7,343 nucleotides of DNA from Candidatus Wallbacteria bacterium (lineage in GTDB: Bacteria; Muiribacteriota; JAQTZZ01): positions 1 through 7,343 of the forward strand of contig JAQTRI010000171.1 in NCBI GenBank assembly GCA_028711905.1. The letters run 5' to 3'. Under the pieces are notes generated by a model, which worked only from the letters and a program-made list of their open reading frames with translations, did no database searches and had not been told where the DNA came from. The translations under genes and the position numbers were made by a program. Positions 1-5,792 of the stretch are shown here, one piece after another. The number at the start of each line of letters is the position of its first letter. Position 1 is the stretch's first letter.

Positions 1-3000
1 GCAAGGTTGCCGCTGTCCACACTTGATACATAAACCGGAAGCAAGGGTTTCAGCGTGCGGGTTTCATACCAGTTGTAAAAGTGACCACGATACTGTTCGA
101 GGCGAAGCATGGTGGCAAAGGTATCCTGTGTGCGTTTAATCAGCCCACCGGCAGAAAGATATCCGAAATCATAGGCTGCCAGGTTCGCGAGCAATGCCAG
201 GCCCATATTAGTGGGCGATGTCCGGGTAGCGACCGTAGGGGTGGGTATTTCCTGGAAATTATCAGGGGGAAGCCAGTTTTCCTGTGCAGTGACAAATGTT
301 TCAAAATAATTCCAGGTCCTGCGGGCTGTCTGCCTTAGAAACATCAATTGTTCAGCTGTTAACTTTGGTGTAATTGACTCAATCGGTCTGCTGATCCACC
401 AGGCGACCCAGGGGGAGGCGAACCATAAAATAAGAATCGGCAGCTGGGATGGATGAAAAGATGTGAGAAAAAATCCGGTTAACAGCGCTGTAAATGGTGA
501 GATCCACATGGATTTATAAAATCCGGTGAGATCTGCACGGGATTTCTGTTCAGAGTCACTCGCTGTCTGCCATTCTAAAAGCCGTTTGTGTGTTACCATC
601 AGCCGCGCCAGTGTCCTCACAATTGCGTCAAGGCTGATGAAGGAGTCATAGGGGAGAAAGGTTACTGTGAGAACGATCTGACCAAGCTGTCTGCAGCCAG
701 TGGCGGCTGTCCCCCTCAGATGCATTATCCATGGCTGATCAGATGGTTTTTTCATCACTGCGACCAGCAGCGCCAACAGGCCCGGAAGAGTGATGAGCGC
801 AATGACCAGCAGTGATGCAAAGCACCCGGATTCAGGAACAAGAAACCAGAAACCAAGCGTCATGAACATCAGAGCGGCCGGAACGAGACTGCGCCGCAGG
901 TTGTCAAAAATCTTCCACCTGGACAGCAGAGAAATCTGATTGGCAATGCGGCGGGCGTCTGAACCGGGAACCCGCGGCAGGAGCCATAGCGCGATCTGCC
1001 AGTCCCCGCGGACCCATCGGTGGCGCCGGGCAATGTCCACATTGTAGCGGGAGGGATGTTCTTCGTAAAATTCCACATCGCTTACGAGAGCGGAACGGGC
1101 ATGGCACGCTTCCAGCAAGTCATGGCTGAGAACGATATTCTCGGGAAAGTGCCCGTCTGTTGCCTTCCGGAAGGCATCCACATCATAAATACCCTTGCCG
1201 ATAAACGAACCTTCATGGAATACATCCTGATATACATCCGACACTTCCCTTGTGTAAGGATCAATGCCTGAGTCTCCGGCAAAAAGTCTGACAAACCAGG
1301 AGAGTCTGGCACTGGGGAGGCTCACTCCCACACGCGGCTGCAGAATGCTGTACCCCTCAGTGACAGTCCCGCGCACAGTATCGAACTGAGGGCGGTTCAA
1401 GGGGTGGGCCATTGTTCCCGCAAGATGCCAGGCCGCATCCCTCGGCAACTGTGTGTCTGTGTCAAGCGTGATGACATACTTGATCAAAGGGAGAATGGCG
1501 GTCATCCCGATGATATGAGAAAAGCAGTTGCTGCCGCCTCCGCGCAACAGGGAGTTAAATTCCAGCAATTTTCCACGCTTGCGTTCATAACCCATCCACA
1601 TGCTTTCACCGGCGTTCCAGCGGCGCGGGCGGTGGAACAGAAAAAACAGGTCAGGCCGGTCTTTCAGATATTTGCGGTTCAACATCTCTATTCCATTCAC
1701 TACCCGCATAAGCAGCACTTGATCTTCGGGCTGAATTTCTTCCTGAGCATCTCGAAAATCCGTGAGCAGGGCAAAGTGCAGGTGACTGCAACGGTTCGAT
1801 AGATAATGAATTTCAAGAGTTTCGATCAGATGATCAACCCCATCCGCGTTTGTGAGCATTGTGGGAACTACCACCATGGTGCGGCAATCTGGCGCTATAC
1901 CTTTGGAGTAATCCAGGCGTGGAAGCAGACTGGGCTTCACCAGCAGTGTGGACAGCCAGTTCATAAGAGCCACAGCCAATTGGCTTGCGCAAAGAAGAAA
2001 AACCAGGGTGAAGCATATGAACACCCCTCCAGGCACAATGAATTCCAGGACTTGTTGTATGAACCAGGCGGTAGCGAGCATAGCGAACAAACCTATGCCG
2101 CCTAAGTAAAATGCTGACGGGAAACGGCTGATGTTCCGCTCGATGATCGATTTCCAAGGCCACTGAACATTTACAGCACATCCTAGTACGGACTGGCCTT
2201 TGTCGATCAGGTAGAAACCTACATGGGCGGTTCGATCTCTGTTTCCTTTCTGCCGGGCACTGTCTGCCGCCAGTTGGACTGCGCGTCTGGCCAGGTCAGC
2301 TTCAGAGAACCGGCTTTGCCTGGCGAAGAACTCTACTGAATGGCGATAGCGATCGCGGGTCTGAAAATCCATTTCATGGTAAACACCGGCGGGATCGGAA
2401 CCCAGGATTTTATTGACAAGGCTCAGGCTTTCAACGAACTTTTTCCAGTCCATAGCGCTCAAAGCGCGAAGGCCGGCAATGCTGTGACTGACAGATACCC
2501 GGTCTGCAGCCTGATTCTGATTCTCGATCTTGACCAGCTGTTCAGTTGATAATCCTTGCTCCGCAAGTCTCTGATCGAGCCAGATGCGCGCGAGATGCAG
2601 TACCGGACTGCACCGTGACAAACGCTGGCAGAATTCCGCTACGAACGGGCTGGAGACAGGAAGATCGGCTCCGGCCATGTCTGCCACCACAACAACAAGG
2701 TGGGAGGGGAATTTTTCCGCCTTATCCTGCAAACGGTCGATCCATGTTTCAGCGAGCCTGCGGTCCTCCCGGCCAATGGTCAGTCTGGTGGTAATGCGCT
2801 GGAGATTCTCAATCAATCCAAGACGCAGCATGATAGGAATGGCCCACAATTCACCGAGTTTTAAAGATTCCACTATCTGGTATTCAGCGATAAAGGCTTT
2901 TAGTGGTTCTGAATCAATCTGAGCATCAACATGCGAGAGAAATTCGAGCACAATATCGTAAACCCTTGGAAGTCCGGCGGATTGTCCGTTCTGAAGGCGG

Positions 3001-3323
3001 GGAAGCTCCCGGCTGTAACCCCGGGGAAGATGCCTCCTGGCCATTTGAATCTGTTCTTCGATCAGGTAGAAGTTGTCATGAAGCCATTCAGCAGCAGGAG
3101 TAATCTGCTGGTTCGGATTGATGGCGAGTGTCGCGCGGTTGAAAGCCCTTAGTATGTCCTCGTTGTGATCCAAGCGTGAAAGGAGAATGTTTCCACCATG
3201 ACCGGCAGCCACACGGTGACGGGCAGCCAAAGCTCTGGCATGGACGGCAAGCTGTTCGGCACTGAATAGTTCGTCCCTGAAAGGCGGCTCAATCTGGCGA
3301 GGGGATGGAAGTTTATTCACCAT
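1..3323 (-). CDS. ndvB: Cyclic beta-1,2-glucan synthase (NdvB/ChvB/Cgs family), N-terminal 1107 residues, runs off left edge
   Basis: By family, this inner-membrane enzyme polymerises UDP-glucose into beta-1,2-glucan and cyclises it for export to the periplasm. I followed the frame codon by codon from the ATG at 3323 to the left edge and found no stop. Visible parts: a soluble N-terminal region (about 1-400) with family-typical AEWLHDNFYLIEEQI and HLPRGYSRELPRL; hydrophobic segments at about 408-426 and 428-457; a GT84/GT2-like catalytic region (about 468-800) with TLDTDTQLP (DxD at D621/D623), SHDLLE (D735, E738) and RRHRWVRGDWQ (766-776); further membrane segments at about 813-857 and 940-975; then the start of the cyclising/transglycosylation (GH189-type) domain, with NWLPPDNFQE and TSPTNMGL (1016-1042) and ending at DSGNL. 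The rest of that domain and the usual C-terminal GH94 domain lie outside, since family members are roughly 2800 residues. No in-frame start upstream has a good ribosome site; GTG at 3320 or TTG at 3326 are alternatives to ATG. Family assignment is confident; cyclising activity is inferred. Confidence 0.9.
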   Translation of the reverse strand, partial: MVNKLPSPRQIEPPFRDELFSAEQLAVHARALAARHRVAAGHGGNILLSRLDHNEDILRAFNRATLAINPNQQITPAAEWLHDNFYLIEEQIQMARRHLPRGYSRELPRLQNGQSAGLPRVYDIVLEFLSHVDAQIDSEPLKAFIAEYQIVESLKLGELWAIPIMLRLGLIENLQRITTRLTIGREDRRLAETWIDRLQDKAEKFPSHLVVVVADMAGADLPVSSPFVAEFCQRLSRCSPVLHLARIWLDQRLAEQGLSTEQLVKIENQNQAADRVSVSHSIAGLRALSAMDWKKFVESLSLVNKILGSDPAGVYHEMDFQTRDRYRHSVEFFARQSRFSEADLARRAVQLAADSARQKGNRDRTAHVGFYLIDKGQSVLGCAVNVQWPWKSIIERNISRFPSAFYLGGIGLFAMLATAWFIQQVLEFIVPGGVFICFTLVFLLCASQLAVALMNWLSTLLVKPSLLPRLDYSKGIAPDCRTMVVVPTMLTNADGVDHLIETLEIHYLSNRCSHLHFALLTDFRDAQEEIQPEDQVLLMRVVNGIEMLNRKYLKDRPDLFFLFHRPRRWNAGESMWMGYERKRGKLLEFNSLLRGGGSNCFSHIIGMTAILPLIKYVITLDTDTQLPRDAAWHLAGTMAHPLNRPQFDTVRGTVTEGYSILQPRVGVSLPSARLSWFVRLFAGDSGIDPYTREVSDVYQDVFHEGSFIGKGIYDVDAFRKATDGHFPENIVLSHDLLEACHARSALVSDVEFYEEHPSRYNVDIARRHRWVRGDWQIALWLLPRVPGSDARRIANQISLLSRWKIFDNLRRSLVPAALMFMTLGFWFLVPESGCFASLLVIALITLPGLLALLVAVMKKPSDQPWIMHLRGTAATGCRQLGQIVLTVTFLPYDSFISLDAIVRTLARLMVTHKRLLEWQTASDSEQKSRADLTGFYKSMWISPFTALLTGFFLTSFHPSQLPILILWFASPWVAWWISRPIESITPKLTAEQLMFLRQTARRTWNYFETFVTAQENWLPPDNFQEIPTPTVATRTSPTNMGLALLANLAAYDFGYLSAGGLIKRTQDTFATMLRLEQYRGHFYNWYETRTLKPLLPVYVSSVDSGNL

Positions 3324-3361
3324 CAAGTCCGGCAATGTGACGAAACATGCACAATTTCCTC
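3323..3361 (-). promoter_or_regulatory. Possible 9-codon leader ORF overlapping the glucan synthase start
   Basis: The best ribosome-binding sequence before the synthase (GAGG, 3361-3358) is not placed for its ATG at 3323, 34 bases further on. It sits 5 bases before a GTG at 3352. That GTG opens nine codons (fMHVSSHCRT) ending in TGA at 3325-3323, which overlaps the synthase ATG as TGATG. This is the geometry of translational coupling. A second reading uses ATG at 3348 for an 11-codon peptide ending inside the synthase gene at 3313. The synthase frame itself has no start codon in range of this GAGG. The sequence geometry is seen directly; translation of the leader is inferred. Confidence 0.35.
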
Positions 3362-3450
3362 ACTTTTCACCACAATTCCCGGTGCAGACCTCTCCAGAGC
3401 AAAGTGACAGATCCCTAAGGATGCAGTGAAACACATCAATTGATAGTTGT

Positions 3451-3456
3451 ATTATA
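3451..3456 (-). promoter_or_regulatory. Candidate -10 box for the glucan synthase
   Basis: Reading the minus strand, a perfect TATAAT lies about 130 bases before the synthase ATG, in an A+T-rich patch. I see no convincing TTGACA-like -35 at 16-18 bases. If used, it would give a leader of about 120 nucleotides carrying the small ORF at 3323-3352. Confidence 0.3.
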
Positions 3457-3527
3457 TTTCGTCCACTGATGCATAGATATGGGGTGGAACCCTACCCTGA
3501 CAATAACTTGGGAGGTGATTAATGATA

Positions 3528-3557
3528 GGTAATAGGTAATGGGTAATGGGTAATGGT
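3528..3557 (+). repeat. Heptamer tandem repeat array, copy 1
   Basis: Four 7-bp units in direct register: GGTAATA at 3528-3534, then GGTAATG at 3535, 3542 and 3549, followed by a broken unit. The same heptamer family recurs at 3685-3725, 4893-4928 and 5761-5788, always between genes. Confidence 0.85.
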
Positions 3558-3594
3558 AGTCAGCCGTGCGAGCGCAGCGAGCTACGGATGACTA
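3557..3594. repeat. Imperfect inverted repeat (11-bp stem, 16-base loop)
   Basis: The arms TAGTCAGCCGT (3557-3567) and ACGGATGACTA (3584-3594) pair at 10 of 11 positions around a loop containing GCGAGCGCAGCGAGC. It abuts the heptamer array directly. It resembles a dispersed intergenic palindrome more than a terminator, because it sits upstream of the synthase and has no T-run. Confidence 0.6.
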
Positions 3595-3626
3595 TACCCG
3601 AAGCCATGAGCAAGCTCAGGACAACA

Positions 3627-3661
3627 GGCTCTAAGCCCGAACATGGTTCGGGGCAAGAGCC
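3627..3661. repeat. Two-tier hairpin (6-bp outer, 7-bp inner stem)
   Basis: Outer arms GGCTCT and AGAGCC enclose inner arms CCCGAAC and GTTCGGG with an ATG tri-loop, and 2-3 unpaired bases on each side between the tiers. Just before it, AAGCTCAGGACA resembles the widespread intergenic repeat type containing AAGCTCAGGAC, which I recall from many bacterial genomes; that link comes from memory and is not tested here. No coding sense is visible. Confidence 0.6.
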
Positions 3662-3684
3662 TCTATGCTATGCTGAGGGTAGTA

Positions 3685-3725
3685 ATAGGTAAAAGGTGGG
3701 ATTGATCTTCCCACCTGTTACCTAT
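3685..3725 (-). terminator. Strong hairpin after the secreted-protein gene, built from inverted heptamers
   Basis: The 17-base arms 3685-3701 and 3709-3725 pair at 16 of 17 positions around a 7-base loop. It starts 24 bases past the stop of the gene at 3750-4724, where a terminator would be expected. There is no T-run on the minus strand after the stem, so it is not a canonical intrinsic terminator. Each arm reads GGTAAMA-GGTGGGA from its outer end, so the structure is two heptamer arrays facing each other. It may be only a repeat, or a repeat used as a terminator or mRNA 3' end. Confidence 0.45.
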
Positions 3726-3749
3726 CACCAGTCACTTGTTACTGATTTA

Positions 3750-4724
3750 TCAGATCCCTGCCAGGCGGCACAGATTGTCGCCGTATTTTCTCATGTTCTG
3801 ACCCAGACTCTCTGCGCGGCTCAGCCAGAAATTGACTGTGCCTGTGCCGCTGTTGGAAAGTTTCAGGTCTGTGGCGATCATTTTGACAGACAGCTTCAGA
3901 TTACTGTCGGTGACATAATTGGCGATCTCAGCCAGCAGATCGGCGTGGCGCCCTGCTTCGTGATGATACAGCTGAGACGCAGCGTACCAGTAGTCCACAT
4001 CACCGGTTCCGCCCACAGACACATAGTACAGCACACGGCCGGCGTATTTGACGACATGCAGCGCATCGCTGCTTCCGCCTGAAACAGGGGGGTCGCTGGG
4101 ATTGGTCGGGTTGCCGTGATGGCCGTCAGGAATGACCAGTCCGCCGTCTTTTGTGGTGCGGTTGGCTGTTTCGTTGTAAATCAGCAGAAGTTTGTTGCCT
4201 GCTTTGCGCAGCGTGTTTTCCAGGTTTTCGGCCTTCTGCAGCCAGTATTCCACATAACCTGTTCCGCCGGATGTGGTATAAATGTCACTTGCTATGCGGT
4301 CAATGGTGCTTTTCAGGAAAGGGTCGGCTACTGAGGCTGTGAATTTTTTCATGGCATTAGAATTGCGGATGCCCTCATCGCGCAGGTTGGTCCAGGCGCG
4401 CAGCCAGTAATCAGCATTGCCTGTACCCCAGACATCAGCGTGGGCCAGAATGGTTCCCGCATAATAGAGCACGATTCTCTGACCATCAGTCAGAGTGGCG
4501 CGGTTCTGCAGAAATTTCTGAAAATCCGGATCGCCGGACAGTTCCTGCTTCGCTTCCTGCATTATCTGTGCTTCGCTTACTTCCTGGGCTGTAAGCTGAT
4601 CATTCTGCCAGTCAGAGCCTTCTGACGGGAGCACGATCTGCTGATCGATCCCGATACTGCCTGCAGCAGTCAGGGAAAACGCTGCAATGAGCAGTGCCAG
4701 TAAAATCCCCATAGTCCGTTTCAT
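3750..4724 (-). CDS. Secreted protein of unknown family with two duplicated GTG-x4-W modules
   Basis: I do not recognise this family. The 324-residue product begins with a signal peptide (KR at the N-terminus, hydrophobic about 6-20, likely cut near LTAAGS), with no lipobox cysteine, so periplasmic or secreted location is likely. Residues 84-182 and 223-321 align without gaps, with 35 identities in 99 columns by hand count. Each half has two GTG-x4-W motifs: GTGNADYW at 100, GTGYVEYW at 154, GTGDVDYW at 239 and GTGTVNFW at 293. Spacing is 54 residues within each half and 139 between halves. The second motif of each half continues as WLxxAExL, then RKxG. Residues 186-222 are a Gly/Pro/Ser-rich linker. 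The segments between motifs look helical, so paired helical hairpins are my guess. The start is supported by AGGAGG 8 bases upstream. The gene lies 426 bp before the glucan synthase on the same strand, but the gap is full of repeats, so a functional link is unproven. Confidence 0.88.
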   Translation of the reverse strand: MKRTMGILLALLIAAFSLTAAGSIGIDQQIVLPSEGSDWQNDQLTAQEVSEAQIMQEAKQELSGDPDFQKFLQNRATLTDGQRIVLYYAGTILAHADVWGTGNADYWLRAWTNLRDEGIRNSNAMKKFTASVADPFLKSTIDRIASDIYTTSGGTGYVEYWLQKAENLENTLRKAGNKLLLIYNETANRTTKDGGLVIPDGHHGNPTNPSDPPVSGGSSDALHVVKYAGRVLYYVSVGGTGDVDYWYAASQLYHHEAGRHADLLAEIANYVTDSNLKLSVKMIATDLKLSNSGTGTVNFWLSRAESLGQNMRKYGDNLCRLAGI

Positions 4725-4732
4725 TCCTGTGT

Positions 4733-4738
4733 CCTCCT
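4733..4738 (-). promoter_or_regulatory. Ribosome binding site of the secreted GTG-x4-W protein
   Basis: On the minus strand a full AGGAGG lies 8 bases before the ATG at 4724. This is the strongest ribosome site in use in the window and fixes the start so that the protein begins with its signal peptide. Confidence 0.8.
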
Positions 4739-4784
4739 AAAGCTGATTGTTTCGCCGGGATTGTTCCGGTCTCATCTTGAATTC

Positions 4785-4790
4785 ATTGTA
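4785..4790 (-). promoter_or_regulatory. Candidate -10 box for the secreted-protein gene
   Basis: TACAAT on the minus strand matches the -10 consensus at five of six positions and sits 60 bases before the ATG. The -35 position holds only a weak TTCCAT-like match at 16 bases, so this is a tentative call. Confidence 0.3.
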
Positions 4791-4850
4791 CCTGCCCCAG
4801 ATGGATATGGAAGTGAATAAATGTGTAATTTTGGATGAGCGGAAATGTGT

Positions 4851-4868
4851 GGCCGATCGTGATTGGCC
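4851..4868. repeat. GGCCGATC palindrome, copy 1
   Basis: GGCCGATCGTGATTGGCC is an 8-bp inverted repeat around a GT centre, with one G-T wobble. It is an 18-base copy of the perfect version at 4952-4969, differing at one position. Between the two copies lie a small CCAGG...CCTGG stem (about 4873-4890) and the heptamer array. Confidence 0.7.
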
Positions 4869-4892
4869 AACATCCAGGGAATGTGCCTGGAC

Positions 4893-4928
4893 GGTAATTA
4901 GGTAATAGGTAATAGGTAATGGGTAATG
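4893..4928 (+). repeat. Heptamer tandem repeat array, copy 2
   Basis: An 8-base variant GGTAATTA (4893) is followed by GGTAATA at 4901 and 4908 and GGTAATG at 4915 and 4922. The array then decays into CGTATAA and GCGGATAA. It lies between the two GGCCGATC palindromes, in the gap between the divergent secreted-protein and Nudix genes. Confidence 0.85.
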
Positions 4929-4951
4929 CGTATAAGCGGATAAGCTGTAGG

Positions 4952-4969
4952 GGCCGATCGTGATCGGCC
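4952..4969. repeat. GGCCGATC palindrome, copy 2 (perfect 8-bp arms)
   Basis: GGCCGATC-GT-GATCGGCC is a perfect palindrome with a 2-base centre, in the context TGTAGGGGCC...GGCCCA. The GTAGGGGC...GCCC frame resembles a dispersed palindromic repeat type I recall from other bacteria (not verified). It ends 50 bases before the Nudix start, so an operator role is possible, but the second copy far from any start argues for a repeat. Confidence 0.65.
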
Positions 4970-5007
4970 CAGGCCCGGTGGTGATAACTCATTCAGGTTT
5001 TTTCATG

Positions 5008-5019
5008 TATACTGCTTTT
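5008..5019 (+). promoter_or_regulatory. Candidate -10 box giving a leaderless Nudix transcript
   Basis: TATACT at 5008-5013 is followed by six bases and then ATG at 5020. That is the spacing expected if transcription starts at the A of the start codon. No Shine-Dalgarno sequence precedes that ATG. A -35 box is not obvious. If the ATG at 5005 were used instead, this hexamer would be coding. Confidence 0.4.
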
Positions 5020-5481
5020 ATGAAAACCGTAAGAAATTCAGCCAAGGCGATTATCATTGAAGACGGGAAGATCCTGTGCGTAAAATTCCAGGACAGGGAC
5101 GGATTCTGGTACATCCTGCCGGGCGGTGGGCAGAACCATGGTGAAACACTTACAGAAGCACTGATCCGGGAATGCCGTGAGGAGCTCAACGCCGAGGTAA
5201 AACCCGGAAAATTGCGCTTTATCCGCGATTACATAAGCGCTCATCATGAGTTCGCTCATGAGGACAATGATGCGCATCAGGTGGAATTCATGTTTTCCTG
5301 CAGCCTGCTCTCAGGAGAAAACCTTGGCCCGGGCAGTGAGCCTGATCCGGGACAGTTGGGCGTGGAATGGCTGCCCCTTGAGCGGCTTGATGATTTCAGG
5401 CTTTATCCGCAGGCACTGAAGAAATATCTGAAGATCGTGGGACTGAAGCAGGGTCCGGTGTATCTGGGGGATGTGAATTAG
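5020..5481 (+). CDS. Nudix hydrolase
   Basis: By family, a small cytoplasmic enzyme that splits nucleoside diphosphates linked to another moiety (such as oxidised dNTPs or ADP-ribose) using divalent metal. The substrate cannot be told from sequence. From the ATG at 5020 the product is 153 residues, normal for a single Nudix domain. It has an early AKAIIIEDGKILCVKF strand pair, then LPGGG and the Nudix box G(36)-x5-E(42)-x7-R(50)E(51)CRE(54)E(55), with all metal-binding glutamates present; the box's final glycine is Asn, a common change. VEFMF and GVEWLPLERL follow downstream as in typical Nudix folds. Start choice: homologous sequence begins at MKTVRNSAK, so 5020 is preferred. ATG 5005 has a weak AGG 7 bases before it, and ATG 4960 lies inside a palindrome and adds non-family residues. 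It is the only plus-strand gene, with divergent repeats upstream, so probably monocistronic. Confidence 0.92.
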   Translation: MKTVRNSAKAIIIEDGKILCVKFQDRDGFWYILPGGGQNHGETLTEALIRECREELNAEVKPGKLRFIRDYISAHHEFAHEDNDAHQVEFMFSCSLLSGENLGPGSEPDPGQLGVEWLPLERLDDFRLYPQALKKYLKIVGLKQGPVYLGDVN

Positions 5482-5492
5482 GCGTGTAACAT

Positions 5493-5629
5493 TGCTGAAA
5501 TGTGGCTGCACTCCACCCATCGGCTTCATAAAACTTCCGGTTTTACTCCGCCTCACTGTCCTCGGCTAAATTGACATCCTGTCAATTTTATACGCCTGCG
5601 GAGGGGTTCCGCGCACCCACATTTCAGCA
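5493..5629. repeat. 137-bp segment with perfect 13-bp terminal inverted repeats
   Basis: TGCTGAAATGTGG (5493-5505) is exactly inverted as CCACATTTCAGCA (5617-5629). Inside are further stems: TAAAAC...GTTTTA (about 5528-5544), AAATTGACA-TCC-TGTCAATTT (5568-5588) and GCGGA...TCCGC (about 5598-5612). No clear target-site duplication flanks it. It could be a small non-autonomous mobile element, two inverted copies of a short repeat, or the folded 3' region of the Nudix transcript. Confidence 0.5.
5568..5588 (+). terminator. Perfect 9-bp A+T-rich hairpin, possible Nudix terminator
   Basis: AAATTGACA and TGTCAATTT pair perfectly around TCC, followed by TTA. The position 87 bases after the Nudix stop allows a terminator role, but the stem is A+T-rich and the T-run is short. 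The same symmetric TTGACA-TCC-TGTCAA could be a protein-binding site instead. Confidence 0.3.
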
Positions 5630-5760
5630 TCATGATTCCTCAGTCGATCTTGAAAAGCGGGAGAATGACCTGCCGCTTAGCCGCTTAAACACACATGGGG
5701 GTGTAAGTTCTAGGTTCCAGGTGTTAAGAAGTGAGAAAAATCCTCTTCTCCCCTGCGACC

Positions 5761-5788
5761 TAAAACCTATTACCTGTTACCGTTTACC
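5761..5788 (-). repeat. Heptamer tandem repeat array, copy 3 (opposite strand)
   Basis: Read on the minus strand, four units in register: GGTAAAC (5788-5782), GGTAACA, GGTAATA and GGTTTTA (ending 5761), followed by another GGT. It is more diverged than the arrays at 3528 and 4893 and starts 14 bases after the rnhC stop codon. Confidence 0.75.
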
Positions 5789-5792
5789 GATC

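Larger units (their letters stand above)
3324..3749. other. Gene-free stretch: synthase leader plus repeat island
   Basis: No credible gene is present. From 3324 to about 3460 is the probable leader and promoter of the synthase. At 3511-3524 an excellent plus-strand Shine-Dalgarno and ATG leads to stop after five codons. From 3528 to 3725 the DNA is almost entirely repeats: a heptamer array, a long stem at 3557-3594, a small TGAGC-AA-GCTCA palindrome at 3607-3618, a 35-base double-stem hairpin at 3627-3661, and an inverted pair of heptamers at 3685-3725. The remaining bases to 3749 separate this hairpin from the 3' end of the secreted-protein gene. Confidence 0.7.

Noticed and set aside
1404..2105. 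Plus-strand open frames of 132 and 99 codons, and the 115-codon minus frame at 1834-2181
   Set aside because: They lie inside the glucan synthase gene, whose minus-strand frame carries clear family motifs across this region. The products look like no known proteins.
3528..3557. Possible CRISPR array
   Set aside because: The repeats are 7 bp and directly adjacent, with no spacers, and no cas gene is nearby.
3696..4342. Plus-strand frames antisense to the secreted protein
   Set aside because: The minus frame has a signal peptide, a strong ribosome site and internal homologous repeats. The plus frames have none of these.
4960..5019. Longer Nudix start at 4960
   Set aside because: It begins within the GGCCGATC palindrome, has no ribosome site and adds 20 residues unlike the family. 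Homology starts at the ATG at 5020.
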